Source of the DNA: G963674955 sp963674955
GTDB taxonomy: Bacteria; Desulfobacterota; Desulfovibrionia; Desulfovibrionales; Desulfovibrionaceae
DNA: 64,000 bases
Direction: 5' to 3'
NCBI GenBank assembly: GCA_963674955.2
Contig: CAXXKR010000001.1
Coordinates: 310,001 to 374,000, forward strand
Shown: piece after piece, positions 43,006 through 50,517 of the stretch
Layout of the letters: each line of letters begins with the position of its first letter
Position numbering within the stretch: the first letter of the stretch is position 1
The notes under the pieces: generated by a model
What the model was told of the DNA's origin: nothing
What the model saw: the letters and a program-made list of their open reading frames with translations, nothing else
Database searches by the model: none
Program-made: the position numbers and the translations under genes

Positions 43006-43917
43006 ATGGAAAACAAAACCAGCCTGCTGTCCCGAAGCGGACAGGACGGCTCCGGCAAAAGGGTGGAGCTCAAACCGGGGGATTGGCGTCTGACCCTGCC
43101 TGCGGAGTGGACGGTGATGCACCGCGACAGGGACGGTTCGGAAATGGAGATTCCCCTCAGGGAACATCCGGCTTTGGGCAAATACGGCAGCAAGAATGAG
43201 GCCGTGAAGGCCCTTGTCCATGCCCAGAAATTGATCGGCAAGGGGCCGGACGACCTGGAGGGCTGGATCAAGGTGCCCGGCGAGAAGGACGGCCCGGATC
43301 GCTGGGAGGCCTTGTTCTCGGCCTTGGGCAGGCCTGAATCCGCTGACGGCTACGAGCTGCCGGAGTTCGAGCTTCCCGAGGGGTTCGACCTGGACACGAG
43401 CCTGAGCGACGACTTCAGGCGCAAGGGCTTTGAACTGGGCCTTACCCCGCAGCAGGTTCAGGGACTTTATCAGTGGTTTCTGCCCTTGAACGTCGAGGCC
43501 ATGCTGCGCATGCGGCAGGAGGAGACCGAAGGTCTCGACAAGCACAGGAACGGCGAGCTGGAGCGGCTGCGCAGGGAACACGGCGGAGGCATGGCCGGGA
43601 TACTGGACCGCGCGAGGCAGGCCGTGCTGGCCCTGGGCGGCGAAGGCCTGCTTGAGGCCCTGGACCGTTCCGGCGCTGGAGATCGCGCCGAGGTCATCAA
43701 CGCCTTTGCCAAGGTCGCGCCGCTGATCCTGGAGGGCCGCTTCAAGGGCGGCGGAGCGGACGACGGCCCGGGCATGACCAAGGCCAGGCTCAGGGAGATG
43801 ATGCGCGATCCGCGCTACCTTGATCCGGTGCGCCGCGATCCCGATTTCGTGGCTCAGGTCACCAGGGGTTTCGAAACCCTTTTCCCCGGCGAATACGCCC
43901 AGGAAAGCCGGGGCTGA
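43006..43917 (+). CDS. Scaffold (capsid assembly) protein
   Basis: 303 residues, mostly helical and charged. Place between Bbp19-like and major capsid genes is the usual position of podovirus scaffolds (T7 gp9 type). Sequence includes LHREMMRDPRYLD-like ends (LREMMRDPRYLDPVRRDPDF) and a central acidic region (LPEFELPEGFDLD). Scaffold proteins guide procapsid assembly and are then lost. ATG 43006 has AAAGGAGTTTGAA before it; the frame reaches upstream to 42943 without a site. Confidence 0.8.
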   Translation: MENKTSLLSRSGQDGSGKRVELKPGDWRLTLPAEWTVMHRDRDGSEMEIPLREHPALGKYGSKNEAVKALVHAQKLIGKGPDDLEGWIKVPGEKDGPDRWEALFSALGRPESADGYELPEFELPEGFDLDTSLSDDFRRKGFELGLTPQQVQGLYQWFLPLNVEAMLRMRQEETEGLDKHRNGELERLRREHGGGMAGILDRARQAVLALGGEGLLEALDRSGAGDRAEVINAFAKVAPLILEGRFKGGGADDGPGMTKARLREMMRDPRYLDPVRRDPDFVAQVTRGFETLFPGEYAQESRG

Positions 43918-44034
43918 TGATATTTCCGGCCCGCGTCCGGGCGGCAGCCCCTTCGGGGACACCCTCCCCGTCCGGACGGGACACCCTTGCGGCTGAGGTT
44001 TTGTCAAAGCATTCAACAGGAGGGTAATCCGCAA

Positions 44035-44865
44035 ATGTCTACAACTATCTCCAACGCATTCGTCACCCAGTATCTGGCTGAGGTGCACGAGGCGTATCAG
44101 CAGCGCGGCTCAAAGCTGCGCAACACTGTTCGCCTCAAGACCGGCGTGGTCGGTTCCACGGCGGTTTTCCAGAAAAACGGCAAGGGCGCGGCAGGCAAGA
44201 AGACCCGCCACGGCAACGTGCCGCTGATGAACGTTTCCCACTCCACGGTGTCGGCCACCCTTGAGGACTGGTACGGCGCGGACTACGTGGACAAGCTGGA
44301 CGAACTGAAAACCAACATCGACGAACGGCTGGTGACGGCCAATGCCGGGGCCTGGGCCCTGGGCCGCAAGATCGACAACCTGATCATCGCCAAGATGGAC
44401 ACAACGGCCAATGTCGTGGCCGAAGGATCGGCCGGTCTGACCAAGGCCAAGATTCTGGAGGGTTTCCAGATGCTCAACGCCGGAGACGTGCCCGACGACG
44501 GCCAGAGGTTCGCCGTGGTCGGACCCCATCAGTGGAACGAGCTTCTGGACATCTCGGAGTTCAAGTCCGCCGACTACGCAGGCCATCTCTATCCCTGGCT
44601 CAAGGGCACGGAATCAAGGGTCTGGCTGGGCATCACCTGGCTCTTCCACACCGGACTTCCCATTTCCAGCGGCACGCGCAAGTGCTTCATGTACCACAAG
44701 AATTCCGTGGGCTTGGCCGAGGGGCAGGAGCTCAAGGCCTTTGTGGACTGGGTTCCGGAAAAGGCTGCCCATCTCGTGGATCACATGATCAGCGCGGGCG
44801 CCGCGCTCATCGACGCTGATGGCGTGGTGGAAATCCAGTGCGACGATGACGCGGCCATGGCCTAG
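44035..44865 (+). CDS. Major capsid protein (podovirus HK97-fold type)
   Basis: 276 residues with features of the short podoviral major capsid family: TTISNAFVTQYLAEVHEAYQQ, GSKLRNTVRLKTGVVGSTAVFQKNGKG, DWYGADYVDKLDE, GRKIDNLIIAKM, FAVVGPHQWNELLD and SAGAALIDADGVVEIQCDD. It has no obvious delta domain. The strong AGGAGGG ribosome site fits high expression. It forms the shell in which DNA would be packed. Confidence 0.9.
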   Translation: MSTTISNAFVTQYLAEVHEAYQQRGSKLRNTVRLKTGVVGSTAVFQKNGKGAAGKKTRHGNVPLMNVSHSTVSATLEDWYGADYVDKLDELKTNIDERLVTANAGAWALGRKIDNLIIAKMDTTANVVAEGSAGLTKAKILEGFQMLNAGDVPDDGQRFAVVGPHQWNELLDISEFKSADYAGHLYPWLKGTESRVWLGITWLFHTGLPISSGTRKCFMYHKNSVGLAEGQELKAFVDWVPEKAAHLVDHMISAGAALIDADGVVEIQCDDDAAMA

Positions 44866-44893
44866 CGCGCGAACAACAGAGAAGGAGTACTAA

Positions 44894-45148
44894 ATGGCAT
44901 ATGACGACAGCAAAATGAGGCTGGTGGGCGGCGTGCCGGGCCAGCAGCTCTTCCTGTACCGCTCTGCGGACGCCAAGGCCACGGTAATGGCCTCCGGCTA
45001 TTTCAACGACGCGGTGGTCGAGTACAATCTTTCGGCCGGGGACGTTGTGGTCGCGGTCTGCGGAGAGGCCGGGTCCGAGAGCGTGGTCGCTCTTGTGGCC
45101 AAGGTGGCCGCCGGGGTGGTGACCACCGAAGCCGAGGCCGCAACCTAG
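44894..45148 (+). CDS. Small capsid-associated protein
   Basis: 84 residues directly after the capsid gene: MRLVGGVPGQQLFLYRSADAK then a beta-rich stretch. Position and length match head decoration or capsid-assembly proteins in podoviruses, but no diagnostic motif is seen. Last gene of the portal-capsid unit; a strong terminator follows. Confidence 0.6.
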   Translation: MAYDDSKMRLVGGVPGQQLFLYRSADAKATVMASGYFNDAVVEYNLSAGDVVVAVCGEAGSESVVALVAKVAAGVVTTEAEAAT

Positions 45149-45175
45149 GCGGAGCGGTCTAAATCCCAACAAACG

Positions 45176-45203
45176 TGCCGGGCATTTGCCCGGCATTTTT
45201 TTT
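45176..45203 (+). terminator. Terminator ending the portal-capsid unit
   Basis: TGCCGGGCA, loop TT, TGCCCGGCA, then eight T. Confidence 0.95.
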
Positions 45204-45319
45204 GGGCATGCAAATTAATAAAAAGTCTGTTACTGAAATACCAATTTTCCGAGTCGGTTGTTGCTTGGTCCGAGCAGATACTGTGGATAGATACATTATA
45301 ATATGACATGGGAGGGGTG

Positions 45320-46093
45320 ATGGCCCGGGATTACTTAATCAAACTGGTATTGGTGCTTGTCGTTGCGGCCTGTCTGGGGCTGTCCGCCTGCGGGGGCGGG
45401 GAAGAGGACGACAAGCTGGTCAGCGGCGAGATCATTGGCGGCACTCTGGTCGAAGGCACCTTGACAGAGGCGACCTTGGACGATGGAAGGGAGATCAAGG
45501 GACCCTACGTGAGCACGGTGCCCGGCAGCGGGTATCTGGTCAGCGGCACCATGGTCAACGGAGTGCTCATCAAGGGCGAATTTGGAGAAAAGCCTTCGGA
45601 CGCGGCTGGAGATGAAGAGGGCGCGGAGGAGGCGGTTGAAGGCAAGGAACAGCCCAAGAAGGCCGAGGCCAAGAAACCCGCGCCGGAAAAGTCCGCCGAG
45701 GCCCCCAAGAAACCCAAGATGCCCACGGTCTCAGCCGAATCCCTGCTGGACACCTACTCCAAGTATGAGGGCAAGGTGATCAAGGTCAAGGGCACGGTCT
45801 GGAAGATTATGACCAAGCAGGAGATAGAGCAGACCCACCGGTACAAATATCCCGAGGCCGTACAGCATCCCACAAAGAAAAACTTCTTTCTTGTTGATGT
45901 GGAAAGGCCCTATGTGACCCTCAAGGCCGGAAGTCTTTTCACCGGGGTGCAGTGCTTTTTCGACAAGAAGTTCATTCCCCAGCTGGACAAACTGGCCGAG
46001 TCCAGGGATTTGAAGGAGAAGGAGATAACCATCGTGGGCAAGGTCACGGGCAAATTCAAGAACGTGTTTGTCGAGGATTGCCGCCTGAACTGA
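45320..46093 (+). CDS. Lipoprotein with OB-fold-like C-terminal domain
   Basis: Lipobox LSAC (near residue 23) and Gly-rich start. Residues 30-90 are a beta-rich repeat (ISGEIIGG, VEGTLTEATL, LVSGTMVNGVL). After a Lys/Ala/Pro linker (about 100-140) a domain with YEGKVIKVKGTV, VQCFFDKKF and KEITIVGKVTGKFKNVFVEDCRL resembles the OB-fold tRNA_anti-like domain of some exported proteins. Function unknown. It is a host gene between two phage-type units and on the same strand. ATG 45320 has GGGAGGGGTG. Confidence 0.7.
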   Translation: MARDYLIKLVLVLVVAACLGLSACGGGEEDDKLVSGEIIGGTLVEGTLTEATLDDGREIKGPYVSTVPGSGYLVSGTMVNGVLIKGEFGEKPSDAAGDEEGAEEAVEGKEQPKKAEAKKPAPEKSAEAPKKPKMPTVSAESLLDTYSKYEGKVIKVKGTVWKIMTKQEIEQTHRYKYPEAVQHPTKKNFFLVDVERPYVTLKAGSLFTGVQCFFDKKFIPQLDKLAESRDLKEKEITIVGKVTGKFKNVFVEDCRLN

Positions 46094-46140
46094 TCCTTGG
46101 CCGATGAAAAACACAATCCCCTGTGGGCGGGCTGGATGCC

Positions 46141-46218
46141 TGTCAACAGGGGATTTCTGCGTTTTAAGGCCTCTTGTGCATTCCGTTTTTTCTCCATGCC
46201 CGGAATCGGGGCTATAAT
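46141..46218 (+). promoter_or_regulatory. Shared 72-bp-spaced promoter, copy 4 (tail tubular A unit)
   Basis: TGTCAACAGG at 46141 and TATAAT at 46213 (72 bp). CCCGGAATCGGGG precedes the -10. The gene upstream is on the same strand, so the box cannot be a -35 for a divergent gene. Confidence 0.93.
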
Positions 46219-46275
46219 GGATGTTCACGGCTTCGGGGCTTTCCCGCGCCTAAACCTTGAGCATCGGGAGGAAAG

Positions 46276-46857
46276 ATGGCCACCAGTGTTATAGAGATTT
46301 GCAACAATGCGCTTTTGGATCTGGGTGAGGAGACAATCGCCTCGCTGACCGACGGATCAAAGGCCGCGCGCCTCTGCAACCAGCGCTGGCCTTCGGTGCG
46401 CGACGCGGTGCTGCGCGCCCATCCCTGGAACTGCTGCGCGGCCCAGGCCGAGTTGGCCGGCCTTTCCGCCGCTCCGGTCTGGAAATGGGGAAAGGCCTAT
46501 GTCCTGCCTTCGGACCTGCTGCGGGTGGTGGAGGTTGTCGATCAGGGCGGGACAAGGGTTTCCGACTGGGAGACCCAGGGCCGCATGATTCTCTGCGACC
46601 GGGAGCCGCCCCTGTACATATCCTACGTCAGACGTGAAACAGACCCCCAGAAGTATGACGCCCTGCTGGGCGAGGCCCTGGCCGCCCGGCTTTCGGCAGC
46701 CCTGGCCTATCCTCTTTCGGGTTCCACCGCCCTTGGCCAATCCTTTTGGAACGCCTATCGGGAGAAGCTGGCCGAGGCCAGGGGGGTGGACGCCAGGGAG
46801 GGGACACCCGCGAACATCGGCCCGACTTCCTGGATAGGGGCGAAATTCGGGGGCTGA
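46276..46857 (+). CDS. Tail tubular protein A (T7 gp11-type adaptor)
   Basis: 193 residues starting SVIEICNNALLDLGEETIASLTDGSKAARLC, the clear signature of podovirus tail tubular A / gp11 proteins, followed by RDAVLRAHPW and ALAARLSAALAYPLSGS. These form the ring between portal and tail nozzle. Single-gene transcript with its own promoter copy and terminator. Confidence 0.92.
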   Translation: MATSVIEICNNALLDLGEETIASLTDGSKAARLCNQRWPSVRDAVLRAHPWNCCAAQAELAGLSAAPVWKWGKAYVLPSDLLRVVEVVDQGGTRVSDWETQGRMILCDREPPLYISYVRRETDPQKYDALLGEALAARLSAALAYPLSGSTALGQSFWNAYREKLAEARGVDAREGTPANIGPTSWIGAKFGG

Positions 46858-46865
46858 ACGGGAAA

Positions 46866-46897
46866 GGCCGGGGACAAATCATGCCCCCGGCCCTTTT
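46866..46897 (+). terminator. Terminator after tail tubular A
   Basis: GGCCGGGG / CCCCGGCC stem followed by CTTTT. Confidence 0.85.
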
Positions 46898-46916
46898 GCT
46901 TGATTTAACTCGGCGT

Positions 46917-47495
46917 CTAATTGACGTCGGGACCGTACATTAGGTCCTTTTTCATGCTGTAGGTCCAGGGAAGGCCCTCGTTGCGCCAGCTGCCGCCAGT
47001 CCGCTGCCCGTAAGTTGGGCTGCCCTTTTCCTTGTCCTTGCCGCCTTCGAAGCCGCCCATGAGGTTGAAGACCTTGGCTTCGTCGAATCCGGCCTTGATG
47101 GCCTCGTTGCATGCGGTGCAGCTTCTGTTGCCGCTGCGGCAGAGGATGATCAGGGTGTCGGTGGCCGGATTGAATTTGGCCAGGAGTTCCTTGGCGAAAT
47201 CAGGATTGTCCACCTCGGTGTAGCCCTTTTCGCCTACCTTGCCGGACCAGAAGCGGACGGGAATGTTGTAGGAACCTTCAATGTGGCCCACGAGCTGGTA
47301 TTCCGGCTGGGTCCTGCAGTCCACGAGAAAGGTGTGTTCGGGGTCCTTTTTGATCATCTCGAAAGCCTGCGTGGGCGTGACGTCGCCTCCGAGGTGCTCC
47401 TTGTTGGCCTTGTAGCCGAACCCGGCAAAGGCAACCGTGGTCGCCAATAAAACCAGCGCGGCCGTAAGGGCCAGGACAGTCTTAAACCTTCTCAT
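46917..47495 (-). CDS. Periplasmic rhodanese-domain protein
   Basis: The signal peptide (to VAFA) is followed by a rhodanese domain: VDCRTQPEYQLVGHIEGSYNIPV and the active loop CRSGNRS (Cys about residue 120), near the CTAC motif. Rhodanese-fold proteins handle thiol- or selenol-bound sulfur or selenium. It lies 70 bases downstream of the selenocytochrome on the same strand, so they may share a transcript. Host insertion between phage-type units. Confidence 0.88.
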   Translation of the reverse strand: MRRFKTVLALTAALVLLATTVAFAGFGYKANKEHLGGDVTPTQAFEMIKKDPEHTFLVDCRTQPEYQLVGHIEGSYNIPVRFWSGKVGEKGYTEVDNPDFAKELLAKFNPATDTLIILCRSGNRSCTACNEAIKAGFDEAKVFNLMGGFEGGKDKEKGSPTYGQRTGGSWRNEGLPWTYSMKKDLMYGPDVN

Positions 47496-47564
47496 TTGCG
47501 AATACCTCCTATTTCTTGGACGGTTATTTCATCAGCCGCTGCATTGGCGCGGCATATTCCCTTG

Positions 47565-48914
47565 CTATTTATCGGTTTTGGCTTCCGGAATCTGTTTCGG
47601 AATCCGTGAGTCCGGAACCAGGACCGCTTTGTTGCCTTCCATTTCCCATTTTTCAAGGTCGTCCGCCGTGAGGAACAGCTTCTTGTTGCCGTGGCAGTTG
47701 TTGCACTTCTTGTTTTGCGGGGTCAGGCGCAGGATGTTGTGCGGGGTGTCCATCTTCCATGTGGGCAAGGCGGAGAAGTCCTCTAGCGCGCATTTGGAAT
47801 AGAACTCGAAGACTTGGGGGTTGGTGGGCGGATGCCTGAGAACCACGAAGTCGTAAGGCCGCTCCTTGGTCTTGTCGGTGTTCAGGCCGATCTTGAACAT
47901 GAACTTTGTTTTTTCGCACTTGAAGTAGGGCAGCCCGTCCTTGTCCGTGCCCGTGTGGCAGGAGAAGCAGTTCTTGGTGGGCTGGGAATGGCAGACCTGG
48001 CAGGCCACCTTGTCCCTGTGCAGGGCATGGGCCTTGGTCTGCGGCTCTTTTGAAACCACTTCCTCATGACAGGCGGGACATCCGGGCCTTTCCGGCAGTT
48101 GATACCTGTTGCCCACGCCATCGGCCGCCGCATGCATCTCAAGCCCGGTATGGCAGTCCAGGCATTCCATCTCTCCGGAATCGTAGTGCACGTCCGCTTC
48201 CTGGTCCTCTCCGGCCCCGGTGTAGTCGCCGTGCACCCTGCCGCCGTGGCAGCTGGCGCAGGTGGTGTCCATGGGCGGGTTCTTCTTGAACATGTGGCCG
48301 CCGAGAAAACCGCCCTCCACATAGTCGGGCCTGCTCACGTGGCATTGTCCGCAGCTGGAATGGCAGGTGTTGCAATGCCTGTCCATCGCGTTTTTCAGCT
48401 TGCCGGGGTCCCTGACGCATTTTCCGGCCCTGGTCAGGATGGTCTTTTCAAAGGGCGCCAATGTGTAGTGCAGGCTTTTCACGGCGGAATCCACGGTTTC
48501 CTGATGGCATTCTCCGCAGACCTTCGAGGGGTCCGGAAAGGTCGGGTCGCGGACAATTCCCTCGTGCGCGGTCTGCCAGTTGGGGTCTGCCGGGTTGCCC
48601 CCGTGGCATTTTTCGCAGGCTATTTGGCCGTGCGTTGTTTCGAGAAAGGCGGGCTTGACGTAAATTTTTTCGTACAGCTCCAACTGAGCCAGCGGACCGC
48701 CTCAGCCTTCGCCCGCAGTTTCGGACGACTTGAGTTTGGGCTTCAGTTTTTCGACTTCCCAGGTCAGTTTGATGAGCGGCTTGATCTGAGTGTGGCAGAT
48801 TACGCACTGGCTTGTGGCGGCGTCGGCCTTGGCGGCTGGCGGAGACAGAAGAAGTGCGGAAACGATGATACCGATGGCGATGACGAATTTCGGCGTTCCG
48901 CGTGAATCTTTCAA
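47565..48914 (-). CDS. Multihaem c-type cytochrome (11 CxxCH) with in-frame UGA, probable selenocysteine
   Basis: Read through the UGA at 48704-48702 it is a 449-residue exported protein: a signal peptide, CVICH (haem 1) at about residue 40, residue 71 as Sec, then haem motifs CEKCH, CGECH, CNTCH, CGQCH, CASCH, CLDCH, CPACH, CQVCH, CFSCH and CNNCH. The UGA sits in the linker GEG-U-GGP. The two halves are in one frame with nothing between them, and a stem-loop lies 10 bases after the UGA (see next). The start is TTG at 48914 with AAGGAGGAATCG upstream. Alternative: a simple nonsense mutation or two genes. Confidence 0.8.
48675..48701 (-). promoter_or_regulatory. Candidate bacterial SECIS stem-loop after the UGA
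   Basis: Ten bases after the UGA, UGGCUC pairs with GAGCUG (6 bp, two wobbles) around the 5-base loop AGUUG. The loop starts 16 bases after the UGA, within the usual bSECIS range. Confidence 0.55.
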
Positions 48915-49233
48915 GAGACGATTCCTCCTTGTTGCCTGTCGGGTGTCGGCCCGAAGGCTTGGTTTGAGCTAAATTATACTGTTAAGATATGATTACTCCG
49001 TTTATGTTTAAAGACAGGTGTACTTAATTTAATGCAATCCATACTTGTCTGGTGTACATTGATTGATTTTCATGCACTTTTTACAATGGTTTTACGTCTG
49101 GTTAATAAGCATACAACAGCAGTTTTTGTCAACATCATTAGGTGAAAAACTTCAAAAACACCAACACTTGCAGTGGAACAAGCGTTTCACTGCAAGTGTT
49201 GAATCACCGGGCGAGTCCTGCGTTGGGTATGCT
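48915..49233. promoter_or_regulatory. Intergenic region with paired GGTGTAC repeats upstream of the cytochrome
   Basis: GGTGTAC occurs at 49017 and 49051, 34 bp apart, in the contexts ACAGGTGTAC and TCTGGTGTAC. A minus-strand TATAAT (near 48970-48980) has no good -35, so an activator is likely. No gene lies in this stretch. TGTCAACATC at 49127 has no -10 at the shared spacing. Confidence 0.45.
49162..49201 (-). terminator. 14-bp-arm hairpin ending the cyclase transcript
   Basis: CAACACTTGCAGTG pairs perfectly with CACTGCAAGTGTTG across a 12-base loop; on the minus strand it is followed by T-rich sequence. Confidence 0.75.
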
Positions 49234-49872
49234 TTAGGGAAGGAGCGCCGCAGCCCTGAGCGGAGAGCCGTCCCCGTTTTCCAGCTTCAGGGGCAGACAT
49301 AGGAAGGTGAACCCTTGGGCGGGTAGTTTGCCAAGGTGCGTGAGGTTTTCGATGATGAGGCAGCCGCGCTCGAGAAGTTCGTGATGGGCAGGCAGGCCGG
49401 GAGCGTCCAGGGGGTCCGGGGAGATGGTGTCCAGGCCCAGACCCATGATGCCTGTTTCTGCCAGCCAGCGGGCCGCTTCCGGGTTGATCGCCGGGTAGGC
49501 CTGGAGGTATTCGTCCCGGCCCCAGAATTTACTCCAGCCGGTTTGGATGAGGACGAATTTCGAGTCGGAAATCAGTCCTGAATGCGGCTTCAGGTCATTC
49601 ACTTCAATATTTCGTCCACGCACTTGGGTCATGTCCAGGACGCAGCCCTTCCCTGCGAAACGGTCGAGGTCCATCCCCTCCAGGGTTTCGCCGTGGGGCA
49701 ACAGGTGGGCGGGCGCGTCCAGGTGGGTTCCTGTGTGGCTCCAGAGGTGCATGTCCGTTTCCAGATAGCCGTCTCGCAAAATATCGGAGCAGGCCTTGAA
49801 AACCGGGGGCATGGTGCCGGGGTAGACCGGCATGCCCGAATGAAGAGTGTGGCTCAGGTCGACGGCCTTCAT
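49234..49872 (-). CDS. Cyclase-family (kynurenine-formamidase-like) hydrolase
   Basis: HTGTHLDAPAH (about residues 47-57) is the metal-binding HxGTHxDxP signature, with LDTISPDP and IIENLTHL further on. 212 residues fits the PF04199 family, which hydrolyses formamides or related esters. The upstream cupin gene overlaps by a few bases, so both are one operon. Substrate unknown; a kynurenine pathway is not seen here. Confidence 0.88.
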   Translation of the reverse strand: MKAVDLSHTLHSGMPVYPGTMPPVFKACSDILRDGYLETDMHLWSHTGTHLDAPAHLLPHGETLEGMDLDRFAGKGCVLDMTQVRGRNIEVNDLKPHSGLISDSKFVLIQTGWSKFWGRDEYLQAYPAINPEAARWLAETGIMGLGLDTISPDPLDAPGLPAHHELLERGCLIIENLTHLGKLPAQGFTFLCLPLKLENGDGSPLRAAALLP

Positions 49873-50366
49873 GTCAGTTCCAGTATTTCGGCCTTGAATT
49901 GCGGGTATTCCCCGACAAGACCGGCCCTGTCTCCGTGTTCGTAATCCGTGAACTCGAAGCCGGGAGCCACGGTGCAGCCCATGAGGGCGAACTTTCCTCC
50001 GGGCAGGAGCCTGCCGCCCTGCCAGACCCCGTTGGGAACGACGACCTGCGGACGCTGGCCCGAAGCGAGGTCCGCGCCGATGATGGTGGTTGTTCCTTTT
50101 CCTTCCGGGGTCAGTTGGAGCATCTCCACCGGGTCGCCCAGATAAAAGTGAAATATCTCGTCGCTCTTGACCCTGTGCAGGGCCGAGAAAGTGTCCGGAG
50201 TCAGCAGATAATAGATGGCTGTCGCGTGCCTGCGTTTTGAGCCGTACCGACTGTGCAAGGCGTCGGAGTGCACATGTTCGGGGCTGCGGTAGGTCTCCGA
50301 GTAATATCCGCCCTCCTGGGGCAGCGGCTCAAGGCCCAGCAGTTCGATGATCTCTCTGGCTGTCAT
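49869..50366 (-). CDS. DUF985-type cupin protein
   Basis: 165 residues beginning with TAREIIELLGLEPLPQEGGYYSETYRS and holding RHATAIYYLL, FSALHRVKSDEIFHFYLGDPVEML and PNGVWQGGRLL, all hallmarks of the DUF985 (cupin-5) family. Enzymatic role unknown. ATG at 50366 follows GGAAGG. It is co-transcribed with the cyclase gene and divergent from tail tubular B. Confidence 0.88.
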   Translation of the reverse strand: MTAREIIELLGLEPLPQEGGYYSETYRSPEHVHSDALHSRYGSKRRHATAIYYLLTPDTFSALHRVKSDEIFHFYLGDPVEMLQLTPEGKGTTTIIGADLASGQRPQVVVPNGVWQGGRLLPGGKFALMGCTVAPGFEFTDYEHGDRAGLVGEYPQFKAEILELT

Positions 50367-50409
50367 CTTTCCTTCCTTTTTTCTGAAGATTTTCATTCCG
50401 GCCAGCCCT

Positions 50410-50486
50410 TGTCAACAGGGGATTTGCGGCAATCGACCTGCCCTTCTCATTGCCGAAGCGTCCAGAGCCCAAAACCGGGATATAAT
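50410..50486 (+). promoter_or_regulatory. Shared promoter, copy 5 (tail tubular B unit)
   Basis: TGTCAACAGG at 50410 and TATAAT at 50481 (71 bp, one shorter than the others). AAACCGGGA precedes the -10. Start codon at 50518. Confidence 0.9.
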
Positions 50487-50517
50487 TGGCGGAAAACAAA
50501 TCCCTACCGGAGGAATT

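Noticed and set aside
44002..44021. TGTCAAAGC...TCAACAGG just before the capsid gene
   Set aside because: It is part of the ribosome-site region within the portal-capsid operon and has no -10 downstream.
49127..49136. TGTCAACATC in the region before the selenocytochrome
   Set aside because: No TATAAT-like sequence at +72 and no phage-type gene follows.
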